Source of the DNA: Sphingobium sp. Ant17 | GTDB lineage: Bacteria; Pseudomonadota; Alphaproteobacteria; Sphingomonadales; Sphingomonadaceae | DNA length: 64,000 nt | Reading direction: 5' to 3' | Assembly (NCBI RefSeq): GCF_000588875.1 | Contig: NZ_JEMV01000020.1 | Span: forward strand, 1 to 64,000 | Shown: piece after piece, positions 19,143-28,326 of the stretch | How positions within the stretch are numbered: the first letter of the stretch is position 1 | Layout of the letters: each line of letters starts with the position of its first letter | Made by a program: the position numbers and the translations under genes | The notes under the pieces: generated by a model | Seen by the model: the letters and a program-made list of their open reading frames with translations, nothing else | What the model was told of the DNA's origin: nothing | Databases searched by the model: none

Positions 19143-20008
19143 CCGCCCATAGCCCGATTGCGACCGCCAGGGCTGCCACCTTCCCCGACAGCGCGCGCGC
19201 GACCTTCGCCGCGGCCTATCCCGATGCGCCGGTCAAGCTGACGCATGATCTGGTCGGCCATGGCTTGCTCACGCTGGACGCGCTCGCGACGCTGGCGGAG
19301 CGGATGCCTGCATCGTCGGTGGAATATAATCTGGGCAAGCTGCCGCTCGGCGTGCGGCCGGAGGATACGCCGTCCAACGGGCTGACGCTGGGCGAGACGA
19401 TCCGCACGATCGAAACCAATGGCAGCTGGGCGGTGCTGAAGAATGTCGAGCGCGACCCGGCCTATGGCGCGCTGCTGGATGCGGCGCTCGCCGATCTGGA
19501 GCCGATCGTTCGTGCCGCGACCGGGCCGATGCTGCATCGCGAGGCCTTCATCTTCCTGACCTCTCCGGGCAGCGTCACGCCGTTCCATATGGACCCGGAG
19601 CATAATATCCTGCTCCAGATTATGGGCAATAAGGTGATGACCGTCTTTCCCGCGCGCGACGAAGCGCTGGTCCCCGCGCAGAAGAGCGAAGATTTCCACG
19701 GTGGCGGGCATCGCAATCTGGTGTGGCAGGACGGGTACAAAGCGCGCGGCACCGCCTTTCCGCTCGCACCGGGCGAAGCGATCCATGTGCCGGTAAAGGC
19801 GCCCCATTTCGTCGAGAACGGCCCAGCCGTGTCGATCAGCCTGTCCGTGACATGGCGATCCGAACGCAGCGTAGCGGAGGGCGAGTTGCACAGTTTCAAC
19901 GCGTTGCTGCGCAAGCGCGGCCTGCCCACCGGCACGGTCAGCGCCCAGCCGGAACGGCAGGGGCTGCGCCGCCTCCTCTATCGGGTCATGCGGAAGCTGG
20001 GCGTTTAA
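19139..20008 (+). CDS. Cupin-like (JmjC-type) protein
   Basis: 289 residues. The central region SPGSVTPFHMDPEHNILLQI carries an HxD pair and a later HVPVKAPHFVENG supplies the distal histidine, the layout of cupin_8/JmjC-like Fe(II)/2-oxoglutarate hydroxylases. Substrate unknown. Translation starts at ATG 19139, overlapping the acyltransferase stop (ATGA), so the two are coupled and probably act on the same molecule. Confidence 0.75.
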   Translation: MTAHSPIATARAATFPDSARATFAAAYPDAPVKLTHDLVGHGLLTLDALATLAERMPASSVEYNLGKLPLGVRPEDTPSNGLTLGETIRTIETNGSWAVLKNVERDPAYGALLDAALADLEPIVRAATGPMLHREAFIFLTSPGSVTPFHMDPEHNILLQIMGNKVMTVFPARDEALVPAQKSEDFHGGGHRNLVWQDGYKARGTAFPLAPGEAIHVPVKAPHFVENGPAVSISLSVTWRSERSVAEGELHSFNALLRKRGLPTGTVSAQPERQGLRRLLYRVMRKLGV

Positions 20009-21053
20009 GGACGCGGCGCAGCAGCGCTTCCGCTTCAAGGCGCGGGCTGAACCGTTCGATCATCCACCATTCCAGGCTTTCTTCGCAGGTGGAGAGGCTC
20101 TGCTTGTAGCGATCCTTGCCCGCGAGCAGCGAATAGAGCGACAGGTCGCGTGCGGCATAATGGGTGACGGCGGCGGCATGGCACAGCAGGCCAGGCTTGT
20201 CCTTGGCCGTGCGCGGCTCGGCGAAGGCGGACTGATAGTTCATCGCCACGCCGCGATGGATGAAATTGACGAGCAGGCCGACCACCCCGCCTGAATCGGT
20301 GAAGCGCAGCAGTTCGACGGAGCCGCCGGGCAGGCCGCGCGCAGCGATGGTGGCGACGAAGGCGCGAAAGCCCGCATCGTCCCAGGCATTGTCGGCATGG
20401 CGACCGCTGTTGAGCGCCGCCATCTCGTCCAGCCAGGGAGTGATATCATCGAGGCCCGCCACCGCGACGTCGGGCAGCGGGCCGCCATGATCCTTCATCG
20501 CGCGGCGGATCTGGCTGCGGGTGTTGGCGCTGAGCAGCGACAGATAATCGCCATTTGCCGCGCGCACGACGGCGAGATCGACCTGATAGACAGGCGACAC
20601 GTCACGGCGCGTCTTGCGGCGGGCGGGCAGGTTGAGCAGCGGCGAGTCCGGCGCGATACCGCTCAGGCGGAGCGCGCGCCAGTCGCGGCGGCGGGTGAGC
20701 GCTTCGATCGCAGCGGTTCCGGCTTCCGCCTCGCAGCCTGCCTCTACCAGAAGGCCATTATATTCGACATAGGGGCGGTCGGCAGCGGGATCGCCCGACT
20801 GATTGAGGCTAAGCGTGGCGACGCCGCCCAGCAGGCGTGACTGCATGGCGTGGCCGACCAGCGCGAGGGCGACGTCGTTGCCGCCATCGTCCGTGATGGC
20901 GAGCAATTCAGGGCGGATGGCATAGTTGTCGAGCCACGCTCCGGTCCATGTCCAGCCGAGGAAGAAGGAAGCATCGGCGCGCGCTTCGAGCGCCTGCCAA
21001 CGGGTCGCCAGCGCCGCGCGATCGGGCAGCGAAAAGGATGCGGTGAGAGCCAT
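19986..21053 (-). CDS. Second FemAB-like GNAT acyltransferase
   Basis: 355 residues with the same two-part architecture as the gene at 18016: YVEYNGLLVEAG in the first half and YLSLLSANTRSQIRRAMKDHG, MAALNSGRHADNAWDDAGF, SVELLRFTDSGGVVGLLVNF in the second, followed by SAFAEPRTAKDKPGLLCHAAAV. The repeated presence around the cupin-like gene suggests a small modification cluster. It is convergent with that gene and overlaps its 3' end by 23 bp. Confidence 0.75.
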   Translation of the reverse strand: MALTASFSLPDRAALATRWQALEARADASFFLGWTWTGAWLDNYAIRPELLAITDDGGNDVALALVGHAMQSRLLGGVATLSLNQSGDPAADRPYVEYNGLLVEAGCEAEAGTAAIEALTRRRDWRALRLSGIAPDSPLLNLPARRKTRRDVSPVYQVDLAVVRAANGDYLSLLSANTRSQIRRAMKDHGGPLPDVAVAGLDDITPWLDEMAALNSGRHADNAWDDAGFRAFVATIAARGLPGGSVELLRFTDSGGVVGLLVNFIHRGVAMNYQSAFAEPRTAKDKPGLLCHAAAVTHYAARDLSLYSLLAGKDRYKQSLSTCEESLEWWMIERFSPRLEAEALLRRVLKRPASA

Positions 21054-21095
21054 CGCGCTCCTTGTGGCAGAGCGTCCGGCTTGGTCAAGCCGCCG

Positions 21096-21461
21096 CTAGG
21101 CTACCGTGCGCCGATCGGGATCGACCGTGCCATCGGGGCGCACTCCAGCGCGGGCGAGATCACGGCCGATATGGCCGGTCAGGAACCGCTGCCACATCAC
21201 GAAATCGGCGCGCAGCGACCAGAGCGGATAACGGAAGGTAGCGGGCCGGTTGCGTTCGATCAGGCCATGACCAACCCAGGCAAAGCCATAGCCGACGACC
21301 GGCAGCGCCGCCGCCATCCACCAGCGTCCGGCGACCGGGGCCGCCGCCGCCAGCAGCACGACCAGGCTGGTCCCCGCATAATGCAGCGCGCGCGTGCCGG
21401 GGCGCGCATGTTCGCGCAGATAATGGGGCCAGAAATCGCGGAAGCGGGTCAGGCGGGTCAT
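21096..21461 (-). CDS. DUF962 / Mpo1-like membrane protein
   Basis: 121 residues, with the family pattern [25 protein letters not shown] at the N-terminus, two hydrophobic helices ([31 protein letters not shown]) and a second conserved patch [17 protein letters not shown]. The yeast member Mpo1 is an Fe(II) dioxygenase acting on 2-hydroxy fatty acids, and the His residues around HYAGT and GHGLIERN fit that metal site. Whether it has that activity here is inference. Confidence 0.8.
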   Translation of the reverse strand: MTRLTRFRDFWPHYLREHARPGTRALHYAGTSLVVLLAAAAPVAGRWWMAAALPVVGYGFAWVGHGLIERNRPATFRYPLWSLRADFVMWQRFLTGHIGRDLARAGVRPDGTVDPDRRTVA

Positions 21462-21520
21462 GGCAATCCTCTCGATGAAAGACTTTAAAGCCTTCCGGGA
21501 TCGCTGTTAAGCCCTATGCG

Positions 21521-22528
21521 TCAGGCCGTGGCCCGATCCGGCGCGAACAGGAAATAATCATAGGCGGCGCGGGCGGCCTCCGCCATGATCCGGTCGCGCA
21601 TCACCCGGCCGCGATGATCTTGCATGACGAAGACGGTGATGGCGAACATCCGCCCATCGGGCAGGGTGACGACGCCCGTATCGTTGCCGGTGCCGTTGAT
21701 CGTGCCGGTCTTGTGCGCGATCGTCGTGCCGGGTGGTAGCATCCCGGACAGGCGCGCCTTGCCGGTGCGGCAGCGTTCCATGATGGTGATGAAGGCGTGT
21801 GTGCTGGCGGGCGAAAGCGCCTTGCCGGTGCGGATCGCAGCGATCAGGTCGGTCATGGCGGTCGGCGTCGCGCTGTCGCGGGGGTCGCGGGCGAAGGCGA
21901 TATTGGGCAGGTCGCGTATGTCTCGGGTGCGCAGCGCCGGATCGGCGGCGAGCGCGGCGGCGACGTTGCGGTTGAAATTCCCTGGACGGGGCGCAAGGTC
22001 CATGGCGCGGTAAAGCAGGTCGGCGGTGTTGCTGTCGACGCGCAGCCCCTTGATCCCCAGCCCCGCGACCCAGGCATTGACCGCACTTGGGCCACCGGCG
22101 CGCGCGACAAGCATGTCGGTCGCATTGTTATCGCTGCGGGTCAGCATCAGGTCGAGCAATTGCGCCACCGGCAGCGGGGCGCCCGGCCCCATGGTGGCGA
22201 CGTCGCGCGATACGATGTCCGTCAGCGCCAATTGTCCGGCGTCGATCATGGCGAAGATCTTGCCTGCCACCGCGACCTTATAGGCGCTGGCCATCGGGAA
22301 GAGTGTGTCGCCGTTGAGCGAGAGGCTTTCGCCGCTGGCAAGGTCGCGCACGGTGATGCCCACCGTGCCATCAGTGAGAGTGGCGAACCGCTGAAACTGC
22401 GCGATCAGGCGGGTCTCGGCGGTTTGCTGCACGCTCGATTTGACGGGGCCGAAGGCGTCGGCGCTGGGCAGCGGGGCCAGGAACAGGCCGAAGGCGGCGG
22501 CAAGGGCGATCGGGCGATGGAAGCGCAT
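21521..22528 (-). CDS. Class A beta-lactamase-like serine hydrolase
   Basis: 335 residues from ATG 22528 with a signal peptide ending near PSADA, so periplasmic. Active-site elements of the class A fold are present: SAYK at 81-84, SDN at 132-134 and KTG at 273-275. The omega loop (GLRVDSNTADLLYRA, residues 161-174) has no ExxLN, so the deacylating Glu166 equivalent is not obvious; the protein may be a weak beta-lactamase or another serine hydrolase. The open frame extends a further 170 codons upstream without coding quality. Confidence 0.8.
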   Translation of the reverse strand: MRFHRPIALAAAFGLFLAPLPSADAFGPVKSSVQQTAETRLIAQFQRFATLTDGTVGITVRDLASGESLSLNGDTLFPMASAYKVAVAGKIFAMIDAGQLALTDIVSRDVATMGPGAPLPVAQLLDLMLTRSDNNATDMLVARAGGPSAVNAWVAGLGIKGLRVDSNTADLLYRAMDLAPRPGNFNRNVAAALAADPALRTRDIRDLPNIAFARDPRDSATPTAMTDLIAAIRTGKALSPASTHAFITIMERCRTGKARLSGMLPPGTTIAHKTGTINGTGNDTGVVTLPDGRMFAITVFVMQDHRGRVMRDRIMAEAARAAYDYFLFAPDRATA

Positions 22529-22622
22529 GGCGTCTGTTTTGCGGATGTGGTGGTGGTGCGCAAGCGCATTTACCCGGTCGGACGCGATTGACAGGACTTT
22601 GCGCGCCGGGCCATCAGGCGGC

Positions 22623-23307
22623 ATGAGCGGAACCATCAAGCTGCACGAAAGCTGGCGCGAGCCTTGGCCGACCAGTTCGCCGCCCCGCATATGCAGGGGC
22701 TGAAAGCCTTTCTGAAGGCGGAGAAGGCGGCGGGGAAACGCATCTTCCCCAAGGGCAGCGAGTATTTCCGCGCGCTCGACCTCACCCCTTTGGATGCGGT
22801 CAAGGTCGTGATATTGGGGCAAGACCCCTATCATGGCGAGGGGCAGGCGCATGGCCTGTGCTTTTCGGTGCAGCCCGGCGTGCGGACGCCGCCTTCGCTG
22901 GTCAACATCTATAAGGAGATGGAGAGCGACTTGGGCGTTGCGCGGGCCGGGCACGGCTTTCTGGAACATTGGGCGCGGCAGGGGGTGCTGCTGCTCAACA
23001 GCGTGCTGACGGTCGAGATGGGCCGGGCGGCATCGCATCAGGCAAGGGCTGGGAGCTCTTCACCGATGCGATCGTGCGGGTGGTGGCGCAGAAGGACGAG
23101 CCGGTCGTGTTCCTGCTGTGGGGGGCCTATGCCCAGCGCAAGGCGGGCTTCGTCGATCAGAGCCACCATCTGATCCTGAAATCCGCCCACCCTTCCCCGC
23201 TGTCGGCGCATAATGGCTTTCTGGGATCGCGCCCCTTTTCCCAGGCCAATGCGTTTCTGGAAGCCCAGGGCCGCGGCGGCATCGACTGGGCGCTGCCGCC
23301 GCTATGA
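22623..23307 (+). CDS. ung: Uracil-DNA glycosylase family 1 (two apparent frameshifts)
   Basis: Removes uracil from DNA. The start [14 protein letters not shown] at 22623 breaks near 22665 and continues in the next frame as [17 protein letters not shown]. The catalytic water-activating motif GQDPYHG and [12 protein letters not shown] follow, then a second break near 23040 after AASHQ, continuing [15 protein letters not shown], and the DNA-binding loop [18 protein letters not shown]. Both breaks are single missing bases (for example CATCAGGCAAGG for CATCAGGGCAAGG). Restored length is about 228 residues, as expected. Every conserved motif is intact, arguing for sequence errors. Confidence 0.9.
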
Positions 23308-23483
23308 AGCGCACCCGGCTGAGCATCTGCGCGCGCAAGCGGCGCTATGGGTCGGAAGAGGATGCGCGGGAGGCCATGGTGCGCGCCGCGATTATAGTGC
23401 GACCCTATCGCTGCGACCGGTGCGGGCTGTTTCACCTGACCAGCCGCACCAAGGGCAAGCGGATCCCGCGGCCGGTGGCGTGA
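23304..23483 (+). CDS. Small CxxC protein of unknown function
   Basis: 59 residues: very basic N-terminus ([19 protein letters not shown]) and a zinc-ribbon-like end [18 protein letters not shown]. Its ATG overlaps the ung stop, so it is translated from the same message. The pattern resembles short conserved proteins seen after ung-like genes in related genomes, but I cannot assign a function. Too short for most automated callers. Confidence 0.65.
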   Translation: MKRTRLSICARKRRYGSEEDAREAMVRAAIIVRPYRCDRCGLFHLTSRTKGKRIPRPVA

Positions 23484-23489
23484 CGTGCG

Positions 23490-23789
23490 TCATGTCCGGC
23501 GCGGTTCATTCACATCATAGACACGCAGGTCACGATCGCCGATCCCCAGTGCAGGCCAGGCGGCCCGCCATTGCGCGATGTGGGCCATCGTAAAATGCCG
23601 ATCGAGCGCATCCTGATCGGTCCATAGTTCCTTGATATGGATGAGGCCCGGATCGAGCACATCCTCGGCATAGCTATATTCGACGCAGCCGCTTTCCGCT
23701 CGGCTGGCCTCCACCATCTGTTGCATGGCAGGGCGCGCGGCGCCAAGATTTTGGGCAGGCAGGCGAATGGTTCCGACGATCAGCAGCAT
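23490..23789 (-). CDS. ABM-domain monooxygenase-like protein
   Basis: 99 residues in the antibiotic biosynthesis monooxygenase fold (dimeric ferredoxin-like alpha/beta barrel): IVGTIRLPAQN, MQQMVEASRAESGCVEYSYAED, then HIKELWTDQDALDRHFTMAH. Such proteins are often annotated as putative quinol monooxygenases; the real substrate is unknown. It is convergent with the small CxxC gene, 6 bp apart. Confidence 0.8.
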   Translation of the reverse strand: MLLIVGTIRLPAQNLGAARPAMQQMVEASRAESGCVEYSYAEDVLDPGLIHIKELWTDQDALDRHFTMAHIAQWRAAWPALGIGDRDLRVYDVNEPRRT

Positions 23790-23860
23790 CAGCGCAGCGT
23801 AACGATGCCGGGGAGGATCGGAAAGAGATCAATCGACGGAAACTTGGCCTGAAAAAGGTC

Positions 23861-23893
23861 GAGGCCCGGTCCTGCTTGCGCAGGCCGGGCCTC
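23861..23893 (-). terminator. Rho-independent terminator downstream of rpoZ
   Basis: A strong stem GAGGCCCGG (23861-23869) / CCGGGCCTC (23885-23893) lies 27 bp beyond the rpoZ stop. On the minus strand the stem is followed by GACCTTTTTC, a weak U-tract. Confidence 0.75.
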
Positions 23894-23919
23894 TTTCCCT
23901 CTCCAAACTCGTAGGGCGA

Positions 23920-24263
23920 TCAGCCGTCGTAGTCGCCGCCGATATTCTGGTTGCGCGGCGGCGCGGCGGCGGTCAGGCGCAGGGCCTCCGCCGATTGGGC
24001 GATCGAGCCAATTTCATCGGGTGTATCATCATCGTCAATCTGCACCTTTTGCAGCGACGCGACAAGCGAGTCGTGCAGTTCGTCGGGCATAACGGTCTCT
24101 TCCGCGATTTCGCGCAGAGCAACGACGGGATTCTTGTCGCGGTCGCGATCGACCGTCAGTTCAGCCCCGCCGGAAATTTCCGCGCGCGCTGAGCGGCGAG
24201 AAGGACGAGGTCAAAACGGTTTGTAACTTTGTCGACGCAATCTTCGACGGTGACGCGGGCCAA
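23920..24263 (-). CDS. rpoZ: RNA polymerase omega subunit (apparent frameshift)
   Basis: Omega assists assembly of RNA polymerase. The gene starts with TTG at 24263 behind a good [33 protein letters not shown] is the diagnostic N-terminus. Near 24176 the frame breaks, and the continuation reads [21 protein letters not shown] then [18 protein letters not shown], ending GGDYDG. One G missing from GCGCGCGGAAATT restores 114 residues, the usual sphingomonad length. Followed by a terminator. Confidence 0.9.
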
Positions 24264-24389
24264 ACAGGGCCTCCTGAATACAGCGAAGGGAAAATTTCGA
24301 ATTCGTCGCCTAGCAGCATGACCCACGTGAGTCAATGAAAAGGGCATAAGGCCTTGGCAAATCATGGGGCAAAGGGGCATGAGACGCGG

Positions 24390-25603
24390 ATGGCGATCAA
24401 CGAGCAAGCCCCGGCACCGCCCCAGGCGGACAGCGAAACGGACGATATCAGCATGATGCTGGCGGGCAACCGGCTGCGGCTCATCACGCAAGGGACAGCG
24501 TTGCGCGAGGCGCTGATCGACCTGATCGAGGGTGCGCGTAATAGCCTTAAACTCTATTATTATATTTTTAGCGCGGATGGCAGCGGGCAGTTGGTCCGCG
24601 ATGCGCTGGTCGCGGCGCGCGGGCGCGGGGTCGCCGTGACGTTGATGGTCGATGGCTTTGGATCGGGCAAGACGCCCGACGCCTTCTTCGCGCCGTTGGT
24701 CGCGGCGGGAGCGCATTTTGAACGCTTTGGCACAAGGCGGTCGACCCGCTACCTGATCCGCAATCACCAGAAGATGGCGATCGCCGACGACCGGCGGTTG
24801 ATGATCGGCGGCTTCAATATCGAGGATGGCTATTTCGGCATCCCGGCCGACGATTGCTGGTGCGACCTGGGGCTGATGATCGAGGGCGATCAGGTCGAGG
24901 CGATGACCCGCTGGTATGGGCAGTTGTGGCGCTGGGTATCGACCCGCAAGCAGCGGTTCCGCACGTTGCGGCGGATGGTGCGCGGCGGGCAGGAATTGTT
25001 GCACCGCAAGGCGGACGATCCGTTCCACTGGCTGATCGGCGGCCCCACCCGGCGGCTGAGCCCCTGGGCGAAGGTGGTCAAGCATGACATGGAACAGGCG
25101 CGGCGGGTGGATATGGTCGCGGCCTATTTTTCGCCGGGCCGGGGCATGCTCAAGCGTATCGGCCGCGCGGCGCAGCGAGGCGGCGCGCGGATCATCGTGC
25201 CCGCGCGGTCGGATAATGGCGCGACGGTCGCCGCTTCCCGCTTATTATATGGCCCGCTGCTCAAACGCCGCGTGGAGATCGCCGAATATCAACCGCATAA
25301 GCTGCATATGAAGCTGTTCGTCATCGACGATGCGTCTTTATCGGCTCGGCCAATTTCGACATGCGCAGCCTGTTCCTCAATCTGGAGGTGATGCTGCGGA
25401 TCGAGGATCAGGATTTTGCGACGGCGGTGCGCGGCATGATCGACCGGCAGGCAGCGCAGAGCCGGACGATTACGCTGGAGGCGCATCGCGCCAGCCGCAC
25501 GCCGCTGACACTGATCAAGCAATGGATCAGCTATCTGTTGGTAGGGGTGCTGGACTATACGGTCACGCGGCGGCTCAATTTCCGCGATCCCGACGCGGAT
25601 TGA
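24390..25603 (+). CDS. Phospholipase D-type cardiolipin synthase (apparent frameshift)
   Basis: Two HKD motifs define the phospholipase D family: HQKMAIAD (His126, Lys128, Asp133) followed by [11 protein letters not shown], and HMKLFVID followed by [16 protein letters not shown]. Between the second motif and [10 protein letters not shown] one base is missing near 25337 (GCGTCTTTATC), so the published frame stops early. Corrected length is about 404 residues. It would condense phosphatidylglycerol or transfer phosphatidyl groups at the inner membrane. ATG 24390 is chosen; upstream TTG at 24354 is possible. Divergent from rpoZ. Confidence 0.87.
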
Positions 25604-25609
25604 CCGGCC

Positions 25610-26173
25610 TCAACGCAGGATAAGGTAGAATCCAACTGCCGCCTTGCCGCCATTTTCGATCACGATGTCATAGCGATCGGTAAAGATCGGCAGCCAGGCG
25701 CAATCAACCTGCGGCCCACCGACGGGCTTGGCACAGAGTGTTTTGCCGTCCGCGCCATGGACGCGGATCGAAAGGTTTGCCGCATCGCCACTTGCCGGAG
25801 CGACCGATATTTGGGCGCGTTGTCCGCCCAGAAATAGCTGACGCATCGTCATGCTGGCGCCCGGCACCAGCGACCCGCGCCGATAGGCCGGGCCAAGCGC
25901 GCGACCGCGAAAGGCGAGCGTGGACGGGGTCGCGCCATGGGCCTTGGCGTCGCTGGTCCAGCGGGCGGCGAGATCTTCCTGCCCTTCGGCCGGGGTGGCA
26001 CCGAGCGCCTTCAAAGCCTGCACGCTGTTTAGAAGCGCCGCGTGATTGCCGCTGGCATGGGCGGCGTCGCCCTCCAGCAAAGTCCGCAACACCGGATCGG
26101 CAGGCCGCATGTCCGCTGCAGGCGCGGCGGGTGCAGCGCTTACAAGCAAGGCGGGCAGCAACAGCCTGATCAT
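25610..26173 (-). CDS. Secreted protein of unknown function
   Basis: 187 residues with a clear signal peptide (MIRLLLPALLVSAAPAAPAA). The C-terminal half is beta-rich (SISVAPASGDAANLSIRVHG, LPIFTDRYDIVIENGG) and resembles a small periplasmic beta-sandwich, with two cysteines (LCAKPV, VDCAWL) that could form a disulfide. I do not recognise a family. Its ATG overlaps the stop of the histidine kinase gene (4 bp), so it belongs to the regulator-kinase operon and may be a periplasmic partner of the sensor. Confidence 0.6.
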   Translation of the reverse strand: MIRLLLPALLVSAAPAAPAADMRPADPVLRTLLEGDAAHASGNHAALLNSVQALKALGATPAEGQEDLAARWTSDAKAHGATPSTLAFRGRALGPAYRRGSLVPGASMTMRQLFLGGQRAQISVAPASGDAANLSIRVHGADGKTLCAKPVGGPQVDCAWLPIFTDRYDIVIENGGKAAVGFYLILR

Positions 26174-27531
26174 CGGTCATCCTCCGGCTGGACGACGAAG
26201 CGCGCGCCGGGCGCGGCGTCCTCCACATGAAGGGAAAGGTCATGCCGCTGCGCGATCGCCCTGGCAAGCGACAAGCCAAGGCCATGCCCCCCACCCTGCG
26301 CACCGTCGAGCCGGACATAGCGTTCGAACACCCGATCCCGGTCGGTGTGCGGGATGCCGGGTCCATCATCCTGCACGACGATATGCGGCCCGGCCGACAG
26401 CGTCAGCGACACGGTGCCGCCGCTCGGCACATATTTGAACGCATTGTCGAGCAGGTTGGAGAGCAGGCGCGTCATCTGCATCGGATCGGCGCGGAGCGTG
26501 ACGCCCGGCGCGATGCGGGCGTGGAAGCCGATCCCCAACTCCTCCGCGCTGGCGCCATAGAGATCAGCCAGATTGTCGGCAATGTCGCTGAGATTGGTGT
26601 CGACAAGGCCGCGCAGGTCGCCGCGCATCGCCTGCGTCCCCGCAATATCGAGCAGCGAATCGAGCAGGCGCACGACGCTGCGTATCTCGGCGCGGGATTG
26701 TTCGAGCGTGCGAAGCAAGGCCTCGTCCTGCGTCCCGTGCATGGCTTTGAGGATGCGGGTGTCGAGATGCATCAACGGGGTGCGAATTTCATGCGCGGTC
26801 TGGTCCGACACGGCGCGCTGCGCCTCGATCAGCCGTTCGACCTGGTCGAGCATCGCATTGGTGTTGGCGGCCAGTTCGGCCAGTTCATCGCTGCTGCCAG
26901 CGCCCGGCGCACGCGCGGTGATGCGACCGGCGCGGATGGCGTCGAAGGTCGCATTGACCGCTTCCACCCGGCGGCGCAGGCGGCGGGCGGCGAAATGCCC
27001 GGCGGCAAGACTGAGCAGCGCGATGAGCGCACCCGCGCCGGCAAAGGCGATGGCAAGCCGGGCCAGCAGCGCCTGCCCCCGATAATTGCTGCGCCCAACG
27101 AGCAACCGCGTGTCGCCGTCCAGCCGGGTCGCCCGCGCGAACATCGGTTCGCCATTGGGCAGCGCGACGAAGCGCGCCTCCGACACTTCAGGCGCGATGG
27201 CGGGCCAGCGGTCGAGATTGCCCGCCAGGCGACGCCCGCCCCCATCGATGAGGAGATACCAGCCGCGCTCGCCATCCTCGCGCTCCACCGCCAGCCGATC
27301 GGCGATACGGGCGCGCAGTTCGTCCGCACCGCCGCTGACATGAATGTCGGCCAGGCCCGCCAGGTCCGTATCCACTTCATGCGCCAGCATCGCCCGTCCG
27401 TCGGTCGCCACGATGTTTCGCACCACCAGGAACAGGGCCAGGGTCGACAACAGGCTGACGAACAGGGACGAAAGCATCACCCGGCCGAAGACCGAGCGGA
27501 ACAGGTCGGGTCTAGCCACCCGGCGACCCAC
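26170..27531 (-). CDS. Sensor histidine kinase
   Basis: 453 residues: transmembrane helix near residues 17-42, a periplasmic region of about 100 residues (HVSGGADELRARIADRL to LPNGEPMFARATRL), a second helix (LAIAFAGAGALIALLSLAAG), a HAMP linker, and a kinase core with H-box AHEIRTPLMHLD (His247), N-box LSNLLDNAFKYVPSGG, and G-boxes DDGPGIP and GHGLGLSLA. It is co-transcribed with the response regulator just upstream (overlap 20 bp). The signal is unknown. Confidence 0.93.
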   Translation of the reverse strand: MGRRVARPDLFRSVFGRVMLSSLFVSLLSTLALFLVVRNIVATDGRAMLAHEVDTDLAGLADIHVSGGADELRARIADRLAVEREDGERGWYLLIDGGGRRLAGNLDRWPAIAPEVSEARFVALPNGEPMFARATRLDGDTRLLVGRSNYRGQALLARLAIAFAGAGALIALLSLAAGHFAARRLRRRVEAVNATFDAIRAGRITARAPGAGSSDELAELAANTNAMLDQVERLIEAQRAVSDQTAHEIRTPLMHLDTRILKAMHGTQDEALLRTLEQSRAEIRSVVRLLDSLLDIAGTQAMRGDLRGLVDTNLSDIADNLADLYGASAEELGIGFHARIAPGVTLRADPMQMTRLLSNLLDNAFKYVPSGGTVSLTLSAGPHIVVQDDGPGIPHTDRDRVFERYVRLDGAQGGGHGLGLSLARAIAQRHDLSLHVEDAAPGARFVVQPEDDR

Positions 27532-28234
27532 TCGCCTGACGCCCGGCGGCGATCAGGCGATAGCCGGTGCCCCACACGGTTTCGAGAACGGGACCGTCAA
27601 ACCCCTCCTCCAATTTGCGGCGCAGGCGGCCGACATTGACGTCAACGACATTGGTCTGGGGATCGAAACTCAATTTCCAGACCTGACGCAGCAGCATTTC
27701 GCGCGTCACCACTTCGCCTGCATGGTCCATCAAATAGCGAAACAGCTCGAACTCCTTGGGCGAGAGCGCGAGGTGGCGACCCTGACGAAAGGCGGTGCGC
27801 GCCTTCACATGGCATTCGAGGTCGCCGAACAGCAGTACAGGATCATGGGTGGTGCGGCTGGCCCTGCGCCAGAGCGCGCGGACGCGGGCGACCAGTTCGT
27901 CGGGTTCGAACGGCTTGGCAAGATAATCATCGACGCCGCTTTCGAGCCCTTCGACCCGATGTTCGCTGCGGCCGAGCGCCGAGAGCATCAGGACGGGCGC
28001 ACCCACGCCGGCGACGCGCAGGCGAGTGACGATGTCGATACCGGTCAGATGCGGGAGCATCCGGTCGAGAATGATGACGTCATGACCGCTGCTGCCCGCG
28101 CGATGCAGGCCAATGCGGCCATCCTCCGCCTGATCGACGACCATGCCCGCGCCGGTGAGGATGGCGGCGATGTTGGCGCGCGCTGCGGCATCATCCTCCA
28201 CCACCAGCACATTGATCGATTCCTGTTGCGCCAT
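27512..28234 (-). CDS. OmpR/PhoB-family response regulator
   Basis: 240 residues: receiver domain with phosphoacceptor Asp57 (VIILDRMLP), Thr/Ser region LMLSALG, Lys in LAKPFEPDEL, and a C-terminal winged helix (LSPKEFELFRYLMDH, VDVNVGRLRRKLEEG, ETVWGTGYRL). It is the partner of the kinase at 26170-27531. Confidence 0.95.
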   Translation of the reverse strand: MAQQESINVLVVEDDAAARANIAAILTGAGMVVDQAEDGRIGLHRAGSSGHDVIILDRMLPHLTGIDIVTRLRVAGVGAPVLMLSALGRSEHRVEGLESGVDDYLAKPFEPDELVARVRALWRRASRTTHDPVLLFGDLECHVKARTAFRQGRHLALSPKEFELFRYLMDHAGEVVTREMLLRQVWKLSFDPQTNVVDVNVGRLRRKLEEGFDGPVLETVWGTGYRLIAAGRQASGSPGG

Positions 28235-28326
28235 ACAGCCCCCCGCCTCGCAAATAACGGTAAAAGCCGCCAGTTACAAAGCCTGTTATGGGGGTTGTTA
28301 CGGCTGCGTCAGATCAGGCGCGCCGG

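Noticed and set aside
26227..27639. 470-codon open frame antisense to the histidine kinase
   Set aside because: GC-skewed shadow with no protein-like composition.
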